Shown in pieces: positions 10,497 through 19,435 of a DNA stretch of 64,000 bases (positions are counted from its first letter, which is position 1; every line of letters begins with the position of its first letter). Where the stretch lies: positions 2,237,001 through 2,301,000 of the forward strand of contig CP110972.1 in the NCBI GenBank assembly GCA_028869255.1, read 5' to 3'. The stretch comes from Pseudomonas poae. Lineage in GTDB: Bacteria > Pseudomonadota > Gammaproteobacteria > Pseudomonadales > Pseudomonadaceae. The notes beneath the pieces were generated by a model. The model was not told the DNA's origin, made no database searches, and saw only the letters and a program-made list of their open reading frames with translations. The position numbers and the translations under genes were made by a program.

Positions 10497-11556
10497 ATGC
10501 TTGACCCAATCTTGAGCCGTTGGCTCGATGTTCAAGCGCAGGCCCTGGATGTGGGCAGTTGCGATCCACAGGAAGTGCTGCCACGGCTGGCGCAAGCCAA
10601 TGTATTGCGTATCGGTGTGCCGAAACACCTCGGTGGCCTGGGCGGCGATGTCGCCGGCGCGGTGGAAGCCATCGCCAATGTCGCCAGCCATTCCCTGGCG
10701 GCGGCGTTTGTATGCTGGGGCCAGCGTTCGTTTATCGAGTATCTGCTGCAAAGCCCGAATGAGCGGCTGCGCGAGCAACTGCTGCCGGACCTGCTGGGCG
10801 GCAAGCTGGCCGGGGCGACCGGGCTGTCGAATGCGATGAAGTTTTTGTCGGGTATCGAGACGCTGCAGATCAGCGCCGCGCCCAACGACCACGGCTGGAC
10901 CCTTAACGGCCGCCTGCATTGGGTGACCAACCTGCGCAAGAACGGGTTTGTGGCGGCTGCTGCCATCGAGCATGCCGGTGGCGGCGCGCCATTTATCTTG
11001 GCGATCCCGGATTCGGTCGCCGGCTTGCAGCGCTCCCGCGACCTGGATCTGCTCGGCCTGCAATCGAGCAATACCGCGGCGCTGGGCCTGGAAGGCGTGG
11101 AATTGAGCCGCGACTGGCTGCTGCATGACGATGCGCGCAAGTTTTTGCCGGCCGTACGCCCGGCGTTTCTTGGTTTGCAGTGTGGGATGTCGATTGGCCT
11201 GGCCCGCCGTTCGTTGGCGGAAGTCGCCAACCACCTGGGGGCGACCCGCACCGTGTTGCGCGAGGAGCTGGAAGCCTTGCGCGTGACCCTTGATCACCTG
11301 GTTACCGAACTTAAAAATGGCCTGCTGGCCGGGCGCTGGCGCCGAGCCGGTGCCGCTGTTCAAGCTGCGCATCGCCCTGGCGGAAACCGCCGCGAGTGCG
11401 GTGCAGCTGGAGTTGCAGGCCAGTGGCGGCAAGGCCTACCTCACCGCGCACGGCAGCGGGTTTGCGCGGCGCTGGCGGGAGTCGGCGTTTGTGCCGATCG
11501 TGACGCCAAGCCTGGTGCAGTTGCGTACAGAGCTGCAGCGTCAGGCCAGCCTATGA
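10497..11556 (+). CDS. Acyl-CoA dehydrogenase-like flavoprotein (SfnB/DszC-type), frameshifted
   Basis: Flavoprotein of the acyl-CoA dehydrogenase superfamily, ~350 aa, related to the flavin-dependent monooxygenase branch seen in sulfur-source utilization. The N-terminal helical part (LRIGVPKHLGGLGGDVAGAV), the flavin-domain TGLSNAMKFL segment and a C-terminal helical domain are present. The frame changes at about 11326-11345, and the rest (VPLFKLRIALAETAASAVQL... to LQRQASL) is in another frame. The net change is +1 or -2, e.g. two missing Gs, rather than a simple single loss. Its stop overlaps the next ATG (ATGA at 11553-11556), as expected for an intact operon gene. Without the break-point the frame runs on into the ABC ATPase, giving a false fusion. 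Confidence 0.82.
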
Positions 11557-12356
11557 GCCACGCCGTATTGAGCGCCCAGGCGGTTTGCCTGGGGTACGCC
11601 AGTGGCCCGGTGCTGCAAGGGTTCGACCTGCAGTTGCAGCCCGGTGAAGTGGTGTCGATTCTTGGCCCCAGCGGCGTCGGCAAGTCGAGCCTGTTGCGCG
11701 TGCTCGCTGGTTTGCAGGCGCCCCAGGGCGGCAGCGTACGGGTGTTGGGTGAGCCGCTGGACGGCCCGCATCCACGGGTGGCGGTGGCGTTTCAGGACCC
11801 CAGCCTGTTGCCCTGGCTGAGCCTCGAAAAGAACGTGGCCTTTGGCCTCGATTTCACCCGCCAGCCACACTTGAGCGCCGAACAGCGGCGCCAGCGCGTC
11901 GACCATGCGATCGCTGCAGTCGGGCTGGAACATGCGCGTCAGAAATTTCCGGCGCAGTTGTCCGGCGGTATGGCCCAGCGCACGGCGTTGGCCCGTTGCC
12001 TGGCACGCCAGCCGCAAGTGCTGTTGCTGGATGAGCCATTCAGCGCGTTGGACGAAGTGACCCGCGCCGATATGCAGCACCTGTTGCTCAAGGTCAATCG
12101 CGAGCAAGGTTCGGCGGCGGTCTTGATCACCCACGATATTGATGAAGCGTTGCTGTTGTCCGACCGCATCCTGCTCCTGGGTAACCGCCCGGCGCGGACC
12201 CTGGGCGAATGGCTGATCGACCTGCCGCAACCCCGCGAAGAACAGGTGGAAGCCATCGGCGCACTGCGTATCGAGATTCTTAAAACCTTACGGCAGGCGA
12301 GCCGCCCTCAACCCAACCCCCTTGACCTGCTGGAGCCTAGCCATGTGCCTGGATGA
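11553..12356 (+). CDS. ABC transporter ATPase, nitrate/sulfonate/taurine type
   Basis: Cytoplasmic ATP-binding subunit (267 aa) of a TauB/SsuB-type importer. Walker A GPSGVGKS, Q-loop VAFQDPSLLPW, signature LSGGMAQR, Walker B VLLLDEP and switch His LITHD are all intact. The start ATG overlaps the stop of the flavoprotein gene, and its own 3' end overlaps the binding-protein gene by 14 bases. It works with the permease at 13538 and the binding protein at 12343. Substrate is probably a sulfonate or related organosulfur compound, from the family and the adjacent flavoprotein. Confidence 0.92.
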   Translation: MSHAVLSAQAVCLGYASGPVLQGFDLQLQPGEVVSILGPSGVGKSSLLRVLAGLQAPQGGSVRVLGEPLDGPHPRVAVAFQDPSLLPWLSLEKNVAFGLDFTRQPHLSAEQRRQRVDHAIAAVGLEHARQKFPAQLSGGMAQRTALARCLARQPQVLLLDEPFSALDEVTRADMQHLLLKVNREQGSAAVLITHDIDEALLLSDRILLLGNRPARTLGEWLIDLPQPREEQVEAIGALRIEILKTLRQASRPQPNPLDLLEPSHVPG

Positions 12357-13541
12357 CCTGACCCACTCGCGGCGTGACTTTCTCAAACTTTCGGCGGTGC
12401 TCAGCGCCGCCGGTGCCTGCCGCTGCTGAGCAGCTTACAGGCACGTGCCGCCAGCGAGCCGGACGCGCCGGTGCGCATCGGCTACCTGCCGATCACCGAC
12501 GCCACGCCGCTGCTGGTGGCGCATAACAATGGCCTGTTCGAAGCCGAGGGCATCAAGGCCGAACGCCCGGTGCTGTTGCGCAGTTGGGCCCAGGTGATCG
12601 AAGCGTTTATCTCGGGCCAGGTGAATGTGATTCACCTGCTGTCGCCGATGACCGTGTGGGCGCGTTATGGCAGCAAGGTGCCGGCCAAGGTGGTGGCGTG
12701 GAACCACGTCGGCGGTTCGGGGCTGACCGTGGCGCCGGGGATCAACGATGTGAAGCAACTGGGCGGCAAATCGGTGGCGATTCCGTTCTGGTATTCGATC
12801 CATAACGTGGTGGTGCAGCAGCTGTTTCGCGACAACGGCCTGACACCGGTGGCGCGTGCGGCGGGCAGTGCGATTGCGGCCAATGAGGTTAACCTGATCG
12901 TGCTGCCGCCATCGGACATGCCTCCGGCCCTGGCCAGCAAACGCATCGACGGTTATATCGTCGCCGAGCCGTTCAATGCTTTGGCGGAGAACCTCAAGGT
13001 GGGGCGTGTGCAGCGGTTTACCGGGGACGTGTGGCGCAACCATGCGTGCTGCGTGGTGTTTATGCATGAACACGACCTGACCAACCGCCCGGAGTGGTCG
13101 CAGAAGGTGGTGAATGCCATCGTCAAGGCCCAGGTCTGGACCCGCGACAACCGCGAAGAGGCGGTGAAGCTGCTGTCCAAGGACGGCCCGAACCGGTACA
13201 CCCCGCATGCCGAACCGGTATTGAGCAAAGTCCTGGCCCCGGCTGCCGGCGACCGCGCCGCCTACCTGGCTGACGGCGCGATCCAGCACGCCAACTGGGA
13301 TGAGCACCGCATCGACTTCCAGCCTTACCCGTTCCCCAGCTACACCGAGGAACTGGTGCGCCGCCTGAAAGACACGCTGATCGAAGGCGACAAGAAATTC
13401 CTCGCCGACCTCGACCCGGCTTTTGTCGCCAAGGACCTGGTGGACGACCGCTTTGTGCGCAACGCGATCACGGCGGTGGGCGGCATGCAGACCTTCGGCT
13501 TGCCTGAGGGCTTTGAGCGAACCGAGGAGATTGGCGTTTGA
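12343..13541 (+). CDS. ABC transporter substrate-binding protein (TauA/NrtA-like), frameshifted
   Basis: Periplasmic binding protein of ~400 aa. It starts MCLDDLTHSRRDFLKLSAVLSAAGA, a twin-arginine signal (SRRDFLK), then loses frame. Adding one C at 12416-12417 gives ...AGALPLLSSLQARA and joins the mature domain VRIGYLPITDATPLLVAHNNG in the correct frame. The domain is the NitT/TauT type (ABC nitrate/sulfonate fold); a double-Cys NHACCVVF is seen in the second lobe. Start and stop overlap the neighbouring ATPase and permease genes. The substrate is not certain. Confidence 0.87.
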
Positions 13542-14299
13542 ACAACCGCAGAATCCCGGGCTGGTTGCTCGGGTTGATCGGCTTGGCGGGCTTGCTGTTG
13601 CTGTGGTGGCTGGGTGTAAAGGTGTTTGGCGATGCCGATGGTTTGTCGGCACGCTTCTCACTGGCGGCCACCTTCAGCAGCCTGTGGGAATTGCTTGGGC
13701 GCGGCGAGTTGTATCTGCACATTGCCGTGAGCCTCAAGCGGATTTTTGTCGGGCTGTTCCTGGCCTTGCTGGTGGGGGTGCCGTTGGGGTTGCTGGTGGG
13801 CAGTTCACGCAACCTGGAGGCGGCGACCACGCCGGCGTTCCAGTTTCTGCGGATGATTTCGCCGCTGTCGTGGATGCCTATCGTGGTCATGCTGATGGGG
13901 GTAGGGGACCAGCCGATCTACTTCCTGCTGGCGTTTGCCGCTGTGTGGCCGATCATGCTCAATACTGCAGCCGGTGTCAGGCAACTCGACCCGCGTTGGT
14001 TGCAATTGAGCAGCAGCCTGAGCGCCACGCGCTGGGAAACGTTGCGCCGGGTAATCATTCCCGGGGTGGTGGGGCACGTGTTGACCGGCGTGCGCCTGGC
14101 CATCGGCATCCTGTGGATCGTGTTGGTGCCGTGCGAAATGCTCGGGGTCAGTGCGGGGTTGGGGTATTACATCCTCGATACGCGAGATCGGCTGGCCTAC
14201 TCCGAGCTGATGGCGATGGTGCTGCTGATCGGGCTGCTGGGCTTTGCCCTGGATGCATTTGCGCGGTGGCTGCATCAGCGCTGGGTGCATGCCGGCTGA
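13538..14299 (+). CDS. ABC transporter permease, TauC/SsuC type
   Basis: Inner-membrane permease of 253 aa with about six membrane spans. The BPD_transp_1 EAA-type loop reads LSATRWETLRRVIIPGVVGHV near residues 165-185. The start is TTG at 13538, with AGGAGA 8 bases upstream, overlapping the stop of the binding-protein gene. It is the last gene of the operon; a hairpin lies directly behind it. Confidence 0.9.
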   Translation: MNNRRIPGWLLGLIGLAGLLLLWWLGVKVFGDADGLSARFSLAATFSSLWELLGRGELYLHIAVSLKRIFVGLFLALLVGVPLGLLVGSSRNLEAATTPAFQFLRMISPLSWMPIVVMLMGVGDQPIYFLLAFAAVWPIMLNTAAGVRQLDPRWLQLSSSLSATRWETLRRVIIPGVVGHVLTGVRLAIGILWIVLVPCEMLGVSAGLGYYILDTRDRLAYSELMAMVLLIGLLGFALDAFARWLHQRWVHAG

Positions 14300-14300
14300 T

Positions 14301-14328
14301 GCCTGGCTTTCCTATGGGAAAGCCAGGC
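14301..14328. terminator. Hairpin between convergent genes
   Basis: A perfect 12-bp inverted repeat, GCCTGGCTTTCC/GGAAAGCCAGGC, with a 4-base loop, starts two bases after the permease stop codon and lies just before the convergent lipoprotein gene. It probably ends transcription from both sides, although there is no strong U-tract. Confidence 0.65.
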
Positions 14329-14338
14329 CCCTGATCAA

Positions 14339-14479
14339 TCAACGGTGGTAGTAACCGTGCCCGCCGTCGTCATAACGGTGGTCATGCCAGCCGCCTCCGC
14401 CACCGTGGGGGAAGAAAAAACAGCCGCTCATGGTCAGCATGATCAGCACGGGAATCAGCAGTGTGATTCGACGCAACAT
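14339..14479 (-). CDS. Small Gly/His-rich lipoprotein (46 aa)
   Basis: Short protein, MLRRITLLIPVLIMLTMSGC as the signal with lipobox MSGC, then FFFPHGGGGGWHDHRYDDGGHGYYHR. The mature peptide of 27 residues is made almost only of Gly, His, Tyr, Asp and Phe. It should be anchored to the outer membrane. GAGAGGA lies ~8 bases before the ATG at 14477-14479. Function is unknown; the His/Asp pattern could bind metal. A second Gly-rich mini-lipoprotein lies at 21368. Confidence 0.8.
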   Translation of the reverse strand: MLRRITLLIPVLIMLTMSGCFFFPHGGGGGWHDHRYDDGGHGYYHR

Positions 14480-14652
14480 TTGGGAATCCTCTCAGGTACT
14501 CACAGGGTCGATCAGGCGCTGGGCAAGCCAAATTTTCTCAGCGCCTGTAACATGAGACCCTGCCGACCCCGGTCCATCCCCGTCGCCGGGTATGCACTTG
14601 GCATGTTCGGCGATACACAGTGGATACATTTTTTCAGGTTCAGGAACCCGTC

Positions 14653-14841
14653 ATGACCCAAAAGCAACGTTTGAAATACTCGATTCTGATCGCCCTGGCC
14701 GTATTGGCGACGATGTTTGGCCTGTCCTATCTGCAGAACACCGGGGTTATCAGTGAGAAGACGTTCCAGACCATCGCCATTGCCGTCGCAGTGGTTGTGG
14801 TGGTGATCAACGGCATCATGCGCCGCAAGGTCAAGCTCTAA
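14653..14841 (+). CDS. Small membrane protein (62 aa)
   Basis: Two-helix inner-membrane protein: MTQKQRLKYSILIALAVLAT, a short loop with YLQNTGVISEKTFQ, then a second Val/Ile-rich helix and a basic tail RRKVKL. AGGAA precedes the ATG at 14653. No family is recognised. It is convergent with the Fur-like gene. Confidence 0.7.
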   Translation: MTQKQRLKYSILIALAVLATMFGLSYLQNTGVISEKTFQTIAIAVAVVVVVINGIMRRKVKL

Positions 14842-14850
14842 GCGCTGACG

Positions 14851-15231
14851 TCAGGCCCGACCTTCAAGTACCTTGGCAGCCTCTTCATGGAGGCTGTAGC
14901 TTTTATCGGCGTTGAGGGTGATGACCCCTTCGCTGCACAGGCGCTTGAGCACCTCGCGCACACTCAGAAACGACAACGGTATGCCCAGTTCCAGCAAATG
15001 GCTGTGCACGCCGCGCACCCCGAGGGTGCGCTGGTTGTCGGCTGCGGTGAGCAGCGCGTCGATGACCTTCAGCCGGATCAGGCTGGTGCGCAAGCCGAAA
15101 CACTTGAGCAGATGGCGAATACGCTGGTTGCCTTGCTGTTCGGGTGCTTTGCCGAACGTGTGCGCGCCGTTGCCAAAACCGGCATCTGTGGCCGATGAAT
15201 GTCCATCCGTGGGCACTTGCGGGTTGTACAT
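14851..15231 (-). CDS. Fur-like winged-helix regulator
   Basis: Protein of 126 aa. After a ~35-residue tail, residues ~38-125 follow the Fur/Zur N-terminal winged helix: a first helix (LRTSLIRLKVIDALLTA), then GVRGVHSHLLELGIPLSFLSVREVLKRLCSEGVI with the recognition helix, and a YSLHEE wing. The C-terminal metal-binding dimerisation domain of Fur is absent (no HxHH or Cys pairs), so it cannot work as a classical metal sensor by itself. Similar short proteins in pseudomonads are called Fe2+/Zn2+ uptake regulators by annotation only. It is divergent from pvdQ with ~235 bases between. Confidence 0.7.
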   Translation of the reverse strand: MYNPQVPTDGHSSATDAGFGNGAHTFGKAPEQQGNQRIRHLLKCFGLRTSLIRLKVIDALLTAADNQRTLGVRGVHSHLLELGIPLSFLSVREVLKRLCSEGVITLNADKSYSLHEEAAKVLEGRA

Positions 15232-15386
15232 GCAAAAAACTCCTTATCAGAGCCTGATCAGGAAAAATGAGCGCTCTTAAGTAATAAGACGAACGAGCGA
15301 GCAAAATCATGAAGTGTTGGATGTAGAAATTTTGTCGGTATCGGCTTTGTCACGCGTGCGGACCCGATAGACATAAGCCTCGCGAC

Positions 15387-15410
15387 TAAATTATTGCGCT
15401 TAATTTGCGT
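15387..15410 (+). promoter_or_regulatory. PvdS-type iron-starvation box before pvdQ
   Basis: C-TAAAT, 16 bases, then CGT: TAAAT at 15387-15391 and CGT at 15408-15410. This is exactly the consensus recognised by the extracytoplasmic sigma factor PvdS upstream of pyoverdine genes. It lies 55 bases before the pvdQ start, so pvdQ should be expressed under iron limitation. Confidence 0.75.
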
Positions 15411-15465
15411 CCTTACGGTGGGGTAGCTACCCCGTGAGGGTGTTCAATTTGACGGTGGAGTCGGC

Positions 15466-17733
15466 GTGATTATTTCCAATCGGTTGTCCAGGGTAGGCGT
15501 GGCGGGACTGTTGCTCGGGTTGAGCCTGGCCGCAGCGGCGCGGGAGCAGGTGACACAGGCGTCGGCGGATATCCGGCGGACCAGTTTCGGCGTACCCCAC
15601 ATTCGCGCCAGCGATGAGCGCGGCCTGGGCTTTGGCATTGGTTACGCCTACGCCCAGGACAACCTGTGCCTGCTGGCCAATGAAGTGGTTACGGTGAATG
15701 GCGAGCGGGCAAAATTTTTCGGCCCGGAACAGTCGACTCTGGAAGAGCGCAACAACCTCGCCAGCGATGTGTTTTTCACCTGGTTGAACAGCCCGGACGC
15801 CGTCGCCGCGTTCTGGAAGGCACAAACCCCGCAGATCCAACAGCGTATAGAAGGCTACGTAGCCGGCTATAACCGCTACCTGAAAGAGCAGGGCGCGCCT
15901 GCCCAGTGTCAGGCCGCCTGGGTGAGGCCGCTGGTGGCTGAGGACCTGGTGAAGTTGACCCGTAGGCTGTTAGTGGAGGGCGGTGTCGGCCAATTCGCCG
16001 AAGCCCTGGTCGGCGCGGCCCCGCCCCAGGCCACGGCTGGTGTGCAACCAAGCGCCAAGGCCTTCGCACTGGCCGCCGCCAATCAACAGCGCTTTACCCT
16101 GGACCGTGGCGGTAACGCCGTGGCGGTGGGCCGTGATCGTTCGTTCAATGGGCGCGGGATGCTGCTGGCCAACCCGCATTTCCCGTGGGTGGGTGGCATG
16201 CGTTTTTATGAAATGCACCTGACCATCCCCGGCCAACTGGATGTGATGGGCGCCGCCTTGCCGGGCCTGCCGGTGATCAATATCGGCTTTAACCAGCATG
16301 TGGCGTGGACCCACACGGTGGATACGTCCAAGCACTTCACGTTGTACCGCCTGACGCTGGACCCCAAGGATGCCACGCGTTACATGCTCGACGGCAAATC
16401 CATCGCCCTGGAAAAAACCCCGGTGACGGTACAGGTCAAGCAGGCGGATGGCAGTCTCAAACCTGTGGCACACACGGTCTACAGCTCGCCATTCGGCCCG
16501 GTGGTGCAATGGCCCGGCAAGCTGGATTGGGACAACCACTACGCGTTCAGCCTGCGCGACGCCAACCTGGGGAATGACCGCGTGCTGCAGCAGTGGTACG
16601 CGATGAACCGCGCCACCAGCCTCAAGGCGCTGCAAGCCTCGGTGCACACCCTGCAAGGCATCCCGTGGGTCAACACTCTGGCCGCCGATGACCAGGGCCA
16701 GAGCCTGTACATGAACCTGTCTGTGGTGCCCAACGTGAGCGCGGCCAAACTGGCTCAATGCAGCGACCCACGCGCCGGCCTGCAGATGATCATGCTCGAC
16801 GGCGCCCACAGTGCCTGCGCCTGGGATGTGGACCCGCGTGCGGCCCAGCCCGGTATCTTCGCGGCCGACCAACTCCCACAACTGGAGCGCACCGACTACG
16901 TCCAGCACTCCAACGACTCGGCCTGGCTGGCCAACCCCAAGGCGCCGCTGACCGGTTTCTCCCCGGTGATCAGCCAGGATCATATCGGCCTCGGCCCGCG
17001 TGCGCGCTTCGCCGTGCAACGCCTGCAATCCCTGGAGACGCAACCGATCAGCGTCACCGACCTGCAAAACATGGTCATGGACAACGAGGTGTACCTGGCC
17101 GGCCAGGTCATGCCTGACCTGCTCGAATTCTGTGCCAAACACCTCGGCACCGACGCCGCCGCGTTGCAGCCGCTGTGCACCAGCCTGAAAACCTGGGACC
17201 GGCGCGCCAACCTCGACAGCGGCGTGGGCCTTGTGCACTTCATCAATCTGGTCGAACACCTGCAACAAATCCCGGATGCCTGGCGCGTTGCCTTCGACCC
17301 TGCCCAACCCCTGACGACACCACGCGGCCTGGCCATCGACCGCGAACCGGTGGCCAAAGCCCTGCGCGAAGCCATGTTGGCCTCCAGCGCCGACGTCGCC
17401 AAACTCGGCTTGGACGCAAACAGTAAATGGGGCGACATCCAGCTCTCCGGCCAAACCCCGATCCACGGCGGCCCGCAGGAGCTGGGGATCTACAACGCCA
17501 TGCAAACCGTGCCCAGGGCCGATGGCAAACGCGAAGTGGTCAGCGGCAGCAGCTACCTGCAAATCGTCACCTTCGACGACCAGGGCCCGCATGCCCAAGG
17601 CGTGCTGGCGTTCTCCCTGTCCAGCAACCCCGGCTCCCCATACGCCAAGGACCAGACGCAAATGTTCTCCGAGAAAAAACTGCGCCCGCTGCCCTTCACC
17701 GAAGCCCAGATCAAGGCTGATCCGCAGTACTAG
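15466..17733 (+). CDS. pvdQ: Acylase PvdQ homologue with nucleophile Ser replaced by Gly
   Basis: Periplasmic Ntn-hydrolase of the penicillin-acylase family (755 aa; PvdQ of P. aeruginosa is 762). PvdQ removes the fatty acyl chain from pyoverdine precursors and can also cleave long-chain acyl-homoserine lactones. A signal peptide covers residues ~1-25. Alpha-chain landmarks (FGVPHIRASDERGLGFGIGYAYAQD) and beta-chain landmarks (LLANPHFPW His, HTVDTSKHFTLYRL, HSNDSAW Asn) are conserved. However, the self-cleavage site, RG-SNAIAV in PvdQ, reads DRGGNAVAV here: codon GGT at 16111-16113 makes residue 216 Gly where the catalytic Ser is AGT/AGC. A G-N bond would not be processed and no nucleophile remains. 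The frame is open throughout. Start GTG with GGTGGAG upstream. Confidence 0.93.
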   Translation: MIISNRLSRVGVAGLLLGLSLAAAAREQVTQASADIRRTSFGVPHIRASDERGLGFGIGYAYAQDNLCLLANEVVTVNGERAKFFGPEQSTLEERNNLASDVFFTWLNSPDAVAAFWKAQTPQIQQRIEGYVAGYNRYLKEQGAPAQCQAAWVRPLVAEDLVKLTRRLLVEGGVGQFAEALVGAAPPQATAGVQPSAKAFALAAANQQRFTLDRGGNAVAVGRDRSFNGRGMLLANPHFPWVGGMRFYEMHLTIPGQLDVMGAALPGLPVINIGFNQHVAWTHTVDTSKHFTLYRLTLDPKDATRYMLDGKSIALEKTPVTVQVKQADGSLKPVAHTVYSSPFGPVVQWPGKLDWDNHYAFSLRDANLGNDRVLQQWYAMNRATSLKALQASVHTLQGIPWVNTLAADDQGQSLYMNLSVVPNVSAAKLAQCSDPRAGLQMIMLDGAHSACAWDVDPRAAQPGIFAADQLPQLERTDYVQHSNDSAWLANPKAPLTGFSPVISQDHIGLGPRARFAVQRLQSLETQPISVTDLQNMVMDNEVYLAGQVMPDLLEFCAKHLGTDAAALQPLCTSLKTWDRRANLDSGVGLVHFINLVEHLQQIPDAWRVAFDPAQPLTTPRGLAIDREPVAKALREAMLASSADVAKLGLDANSKWGDIQLSGQTPIHGGPQELGIYNAMQTVPRADGKREVVSGSSYLQIVTFDDQGPHAQGVLAFSLSSNPGSPYAKDQTQMFSEKKLRPLPFTEAQIKADPQY

Positions 17734-17763
17734 GAGCAGCACATCAAGGAGTAGGGCGGGCAC

Positions 17764-17811
17764 GCAACCCCTTGATGTCAATACGAAATATTTTTGAAAT
17801 CAAGGGGTTGC
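17764..17811. repeat. 13-bp perfect inverted repeat after pvdQ
   Basis: GCAACCCCTTGAT at 17764-17776 and its exact complement ATCAAGGGGTTGC at 17799-17811, with an AT-rich 22-base loop, 30 bases after the pvdQ stop. It may end pvdQ transcription. No U-tract follows, and the right arm carries the start of a possible tRNA promoter. Confidence 0.55.
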
Positions 17812-17836
17812 AGGCAAAAGCAAATGAGTACATAAT
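17808..17836 (+). promoter_or_regulatory. Possible sigma-70 promoter for tRNA-Cys
   Basis: TTGCAG at 17808-17813, a 17-base spacer, and CATAAT at 17831-17836. Good match and spacing, with a 130-base leader before the tRNA. Assignment is by pattern only. Confidence 0.4.
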
Positions 17837-17966
17837 GGCGCCCATCGAACGCAATGAAGCATTAAAAACTTCAATGTATTCAATGAGTTAGAGTAGAGGC
17901 AGGGTTTTATAGCCCACTCAAGTTTTTATGCGGTGGGTGTTAGAGGTTTTGACACTGATCGTTTGA

Positions 17967-18040
17967 GGCCGAGTAGCAAAATGGTTATGCAGCGGATTGC
18001 AAATCCGCCTACGCCGGTTCGATTCCGACCTCGGCCTCCA
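17967..18040 (+). tRNA. tRNA-Cys (GCA)
   Basis: 74 bases that fold as a complete tRNA: the acceptor stem GGCCGAG pairs with CTCGGCC, the anticodon loop ATTGCAAAT has GCA at 17999-18001, the T loop is GTTCGATTC, and CCA is encoded at 18038-18040. It is followed by a strong terminator. A lower-GC region with glycosyltransferases begins just downstream. Confidence 0.97.
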
Positions 18041-18046
18041 CTCTTG

Positions 18047-18080
18047 AAAACCCCGTAGATTAACGTCTACGGGGTTTTTT
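18047..18080 (+). terminator. Rho-independent terminator of tRNA-Cys
   Basis: AACCCCGTAGA/TCTACGGGGTT stem with a short loop, followed by a run of six T. It lies 6 bases after the tRNA. Confidence 0.9.
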
Positions 18081-18197
18081 ATTGCCTGGGTTTTATGATC
18101 GCTTGTGCAACCCCCTGCGTCTCTGGGCGCAGGGGGCTGATACGTATATACGCGCTAGTTTTGGCCGAGTGCCGTCAGGCGCAAGCCGTGTTTCAAC

Positions 18198-19435
18198 CTA
18201 AACCGGTTTCCCGTTAAACCCGGCCGAAATCCCGCGTAACTTCGCTGCCACCTGGGTCTCGACGGCTATCTTTCTCGGGTTGCTGCTCGGCGTCTTGAGT
18301 GAGCCAGCACGGTTTTTTATGCCTGCCAGTTTTCTCAGTTTTGACTGGGCGGTTCGCAGAAAACCATATTTCCACTGTGCAGGCGGCGATTGCCAGTTAA
18401 ATACTGCAAGCGCATCAGTACAAAGCGTATAGAGATCGATGTCGTCGAACGCTTCTATAACCTGCATCATTTCATCCAGTTCCGAGCGAACTACAGGTGG
18501 CCAAAGTTGGGGTCAGGGTTAATGATGTTGCTCTGTTCCCGACACAGTTGTTCAATGAAAAAAGCACCTACGAAATGCGATAAGCAAGTCGTATAGACGC
18601 GCATGTCATTTTTATCTATTTCATCCTCTACCGACGCCCCGAACTCGGCGATAGTGGTTCCGGTTACGCGTGCGGACTCGCGTATCAGGCGAATTAACCC
18701 GAGTGTCTGGTGGTAAAAGGCGATCCCTGCCGGCGCTTGTTTCAATAGTTTATGAAATTCTTCGCGTGCTTCATTTAGTGTGAAACTGACGATCGGCGTA
18801 TTGACGAAAAGTGCGGGTGCATCCTTGAAGGCTCCGAACAGTGTGAAGCTGTGAGAATAGACCCTTGCAAATTCGTTAAGGTTATAAAGGTTGTGATGAT
18901 TCAGCACGGGTGCGGTTTTACCCAGCAAGCACGGGAATGTCGTGGTTGATGTGACAAAGCCGAAATCAAAAAACAGATCTGCGCCCCGCTCATAGTAAAC
19001 TGTCGGGCTGGTGACTTGCAGCGGCACGAAACTATGAGAGATTTTTTCTTTATGTATAGTCGGGTTAAGCAGTATAAAGCCGACTGTTGAGTCTTCGATC
19101 AAGCGCAGCACATGTGCAACACCGAACACTGTGATCTTGTCATCATTGCCCAGCAGCCAGAAATATTCACTCTCGACGCATGACAGCGCGTTCAAGAACG
19201 CGGTTTCCGCATTTCCGCATTTTTTGTCTTGAAGTTTAAAGCTGAAATTTGAGTGTTTGCTGTACTTGGTGACTACTGTTGACAGGTCGTCTGTGGAAAA
19301 ATCATCGACGACCAGTACCGCGCACTGATTTTTTGCGCCCGCCTTCTCAATAGAGGCAAATGCACTTTCAAGTAAGCGATCAAGCGCGTCAACGCGGTTG
19401 TAATTAGGGATAAGAATAGTGATCTTATAGCTCAT
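18198..19435 (-). CDS. Family 2 glycosyltransferase, frameshifted
   Basis: GT-A type glycosyltransferase of ~412 aa that transfers a sugar from a nucleotide donor, probably to a cell-surface glycan. The N-terminus has ITILIPNYNRVDALDRLL, then VLVVDDFSTDD and the acidic SEYFWLLGNDD (DxD-like). After REQSNIINPD the frame breaks. Adding one G to the four-G run at 18509-18512 reads on as PQLWPPVVRSELDEMMQ and joins the frame that ends at 18198 (tail LRGISAGFNGKPV). Base composition is lower in GC than the rest of the window, suggesting acquired surface-glycan DNA next to tRNA-Cys. Its start overlaps the stop of the next glycosyltransferase gene. Confidence 0.8.

Noticed and set aside
10497..12356. 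Apparent fusion of acyl-CoA dehydrogenase and ABC ATPase
   Set aside because: The fusion arises from the frame change at about 11335. The true flavoprotein C-terminus lies in another frame and ends at 11556, overlapping the ATPase start.
15970..17781. 603-codon minus-strand frame
   Set aside because: Antisense to pvdQ; shadow composition, no domain.
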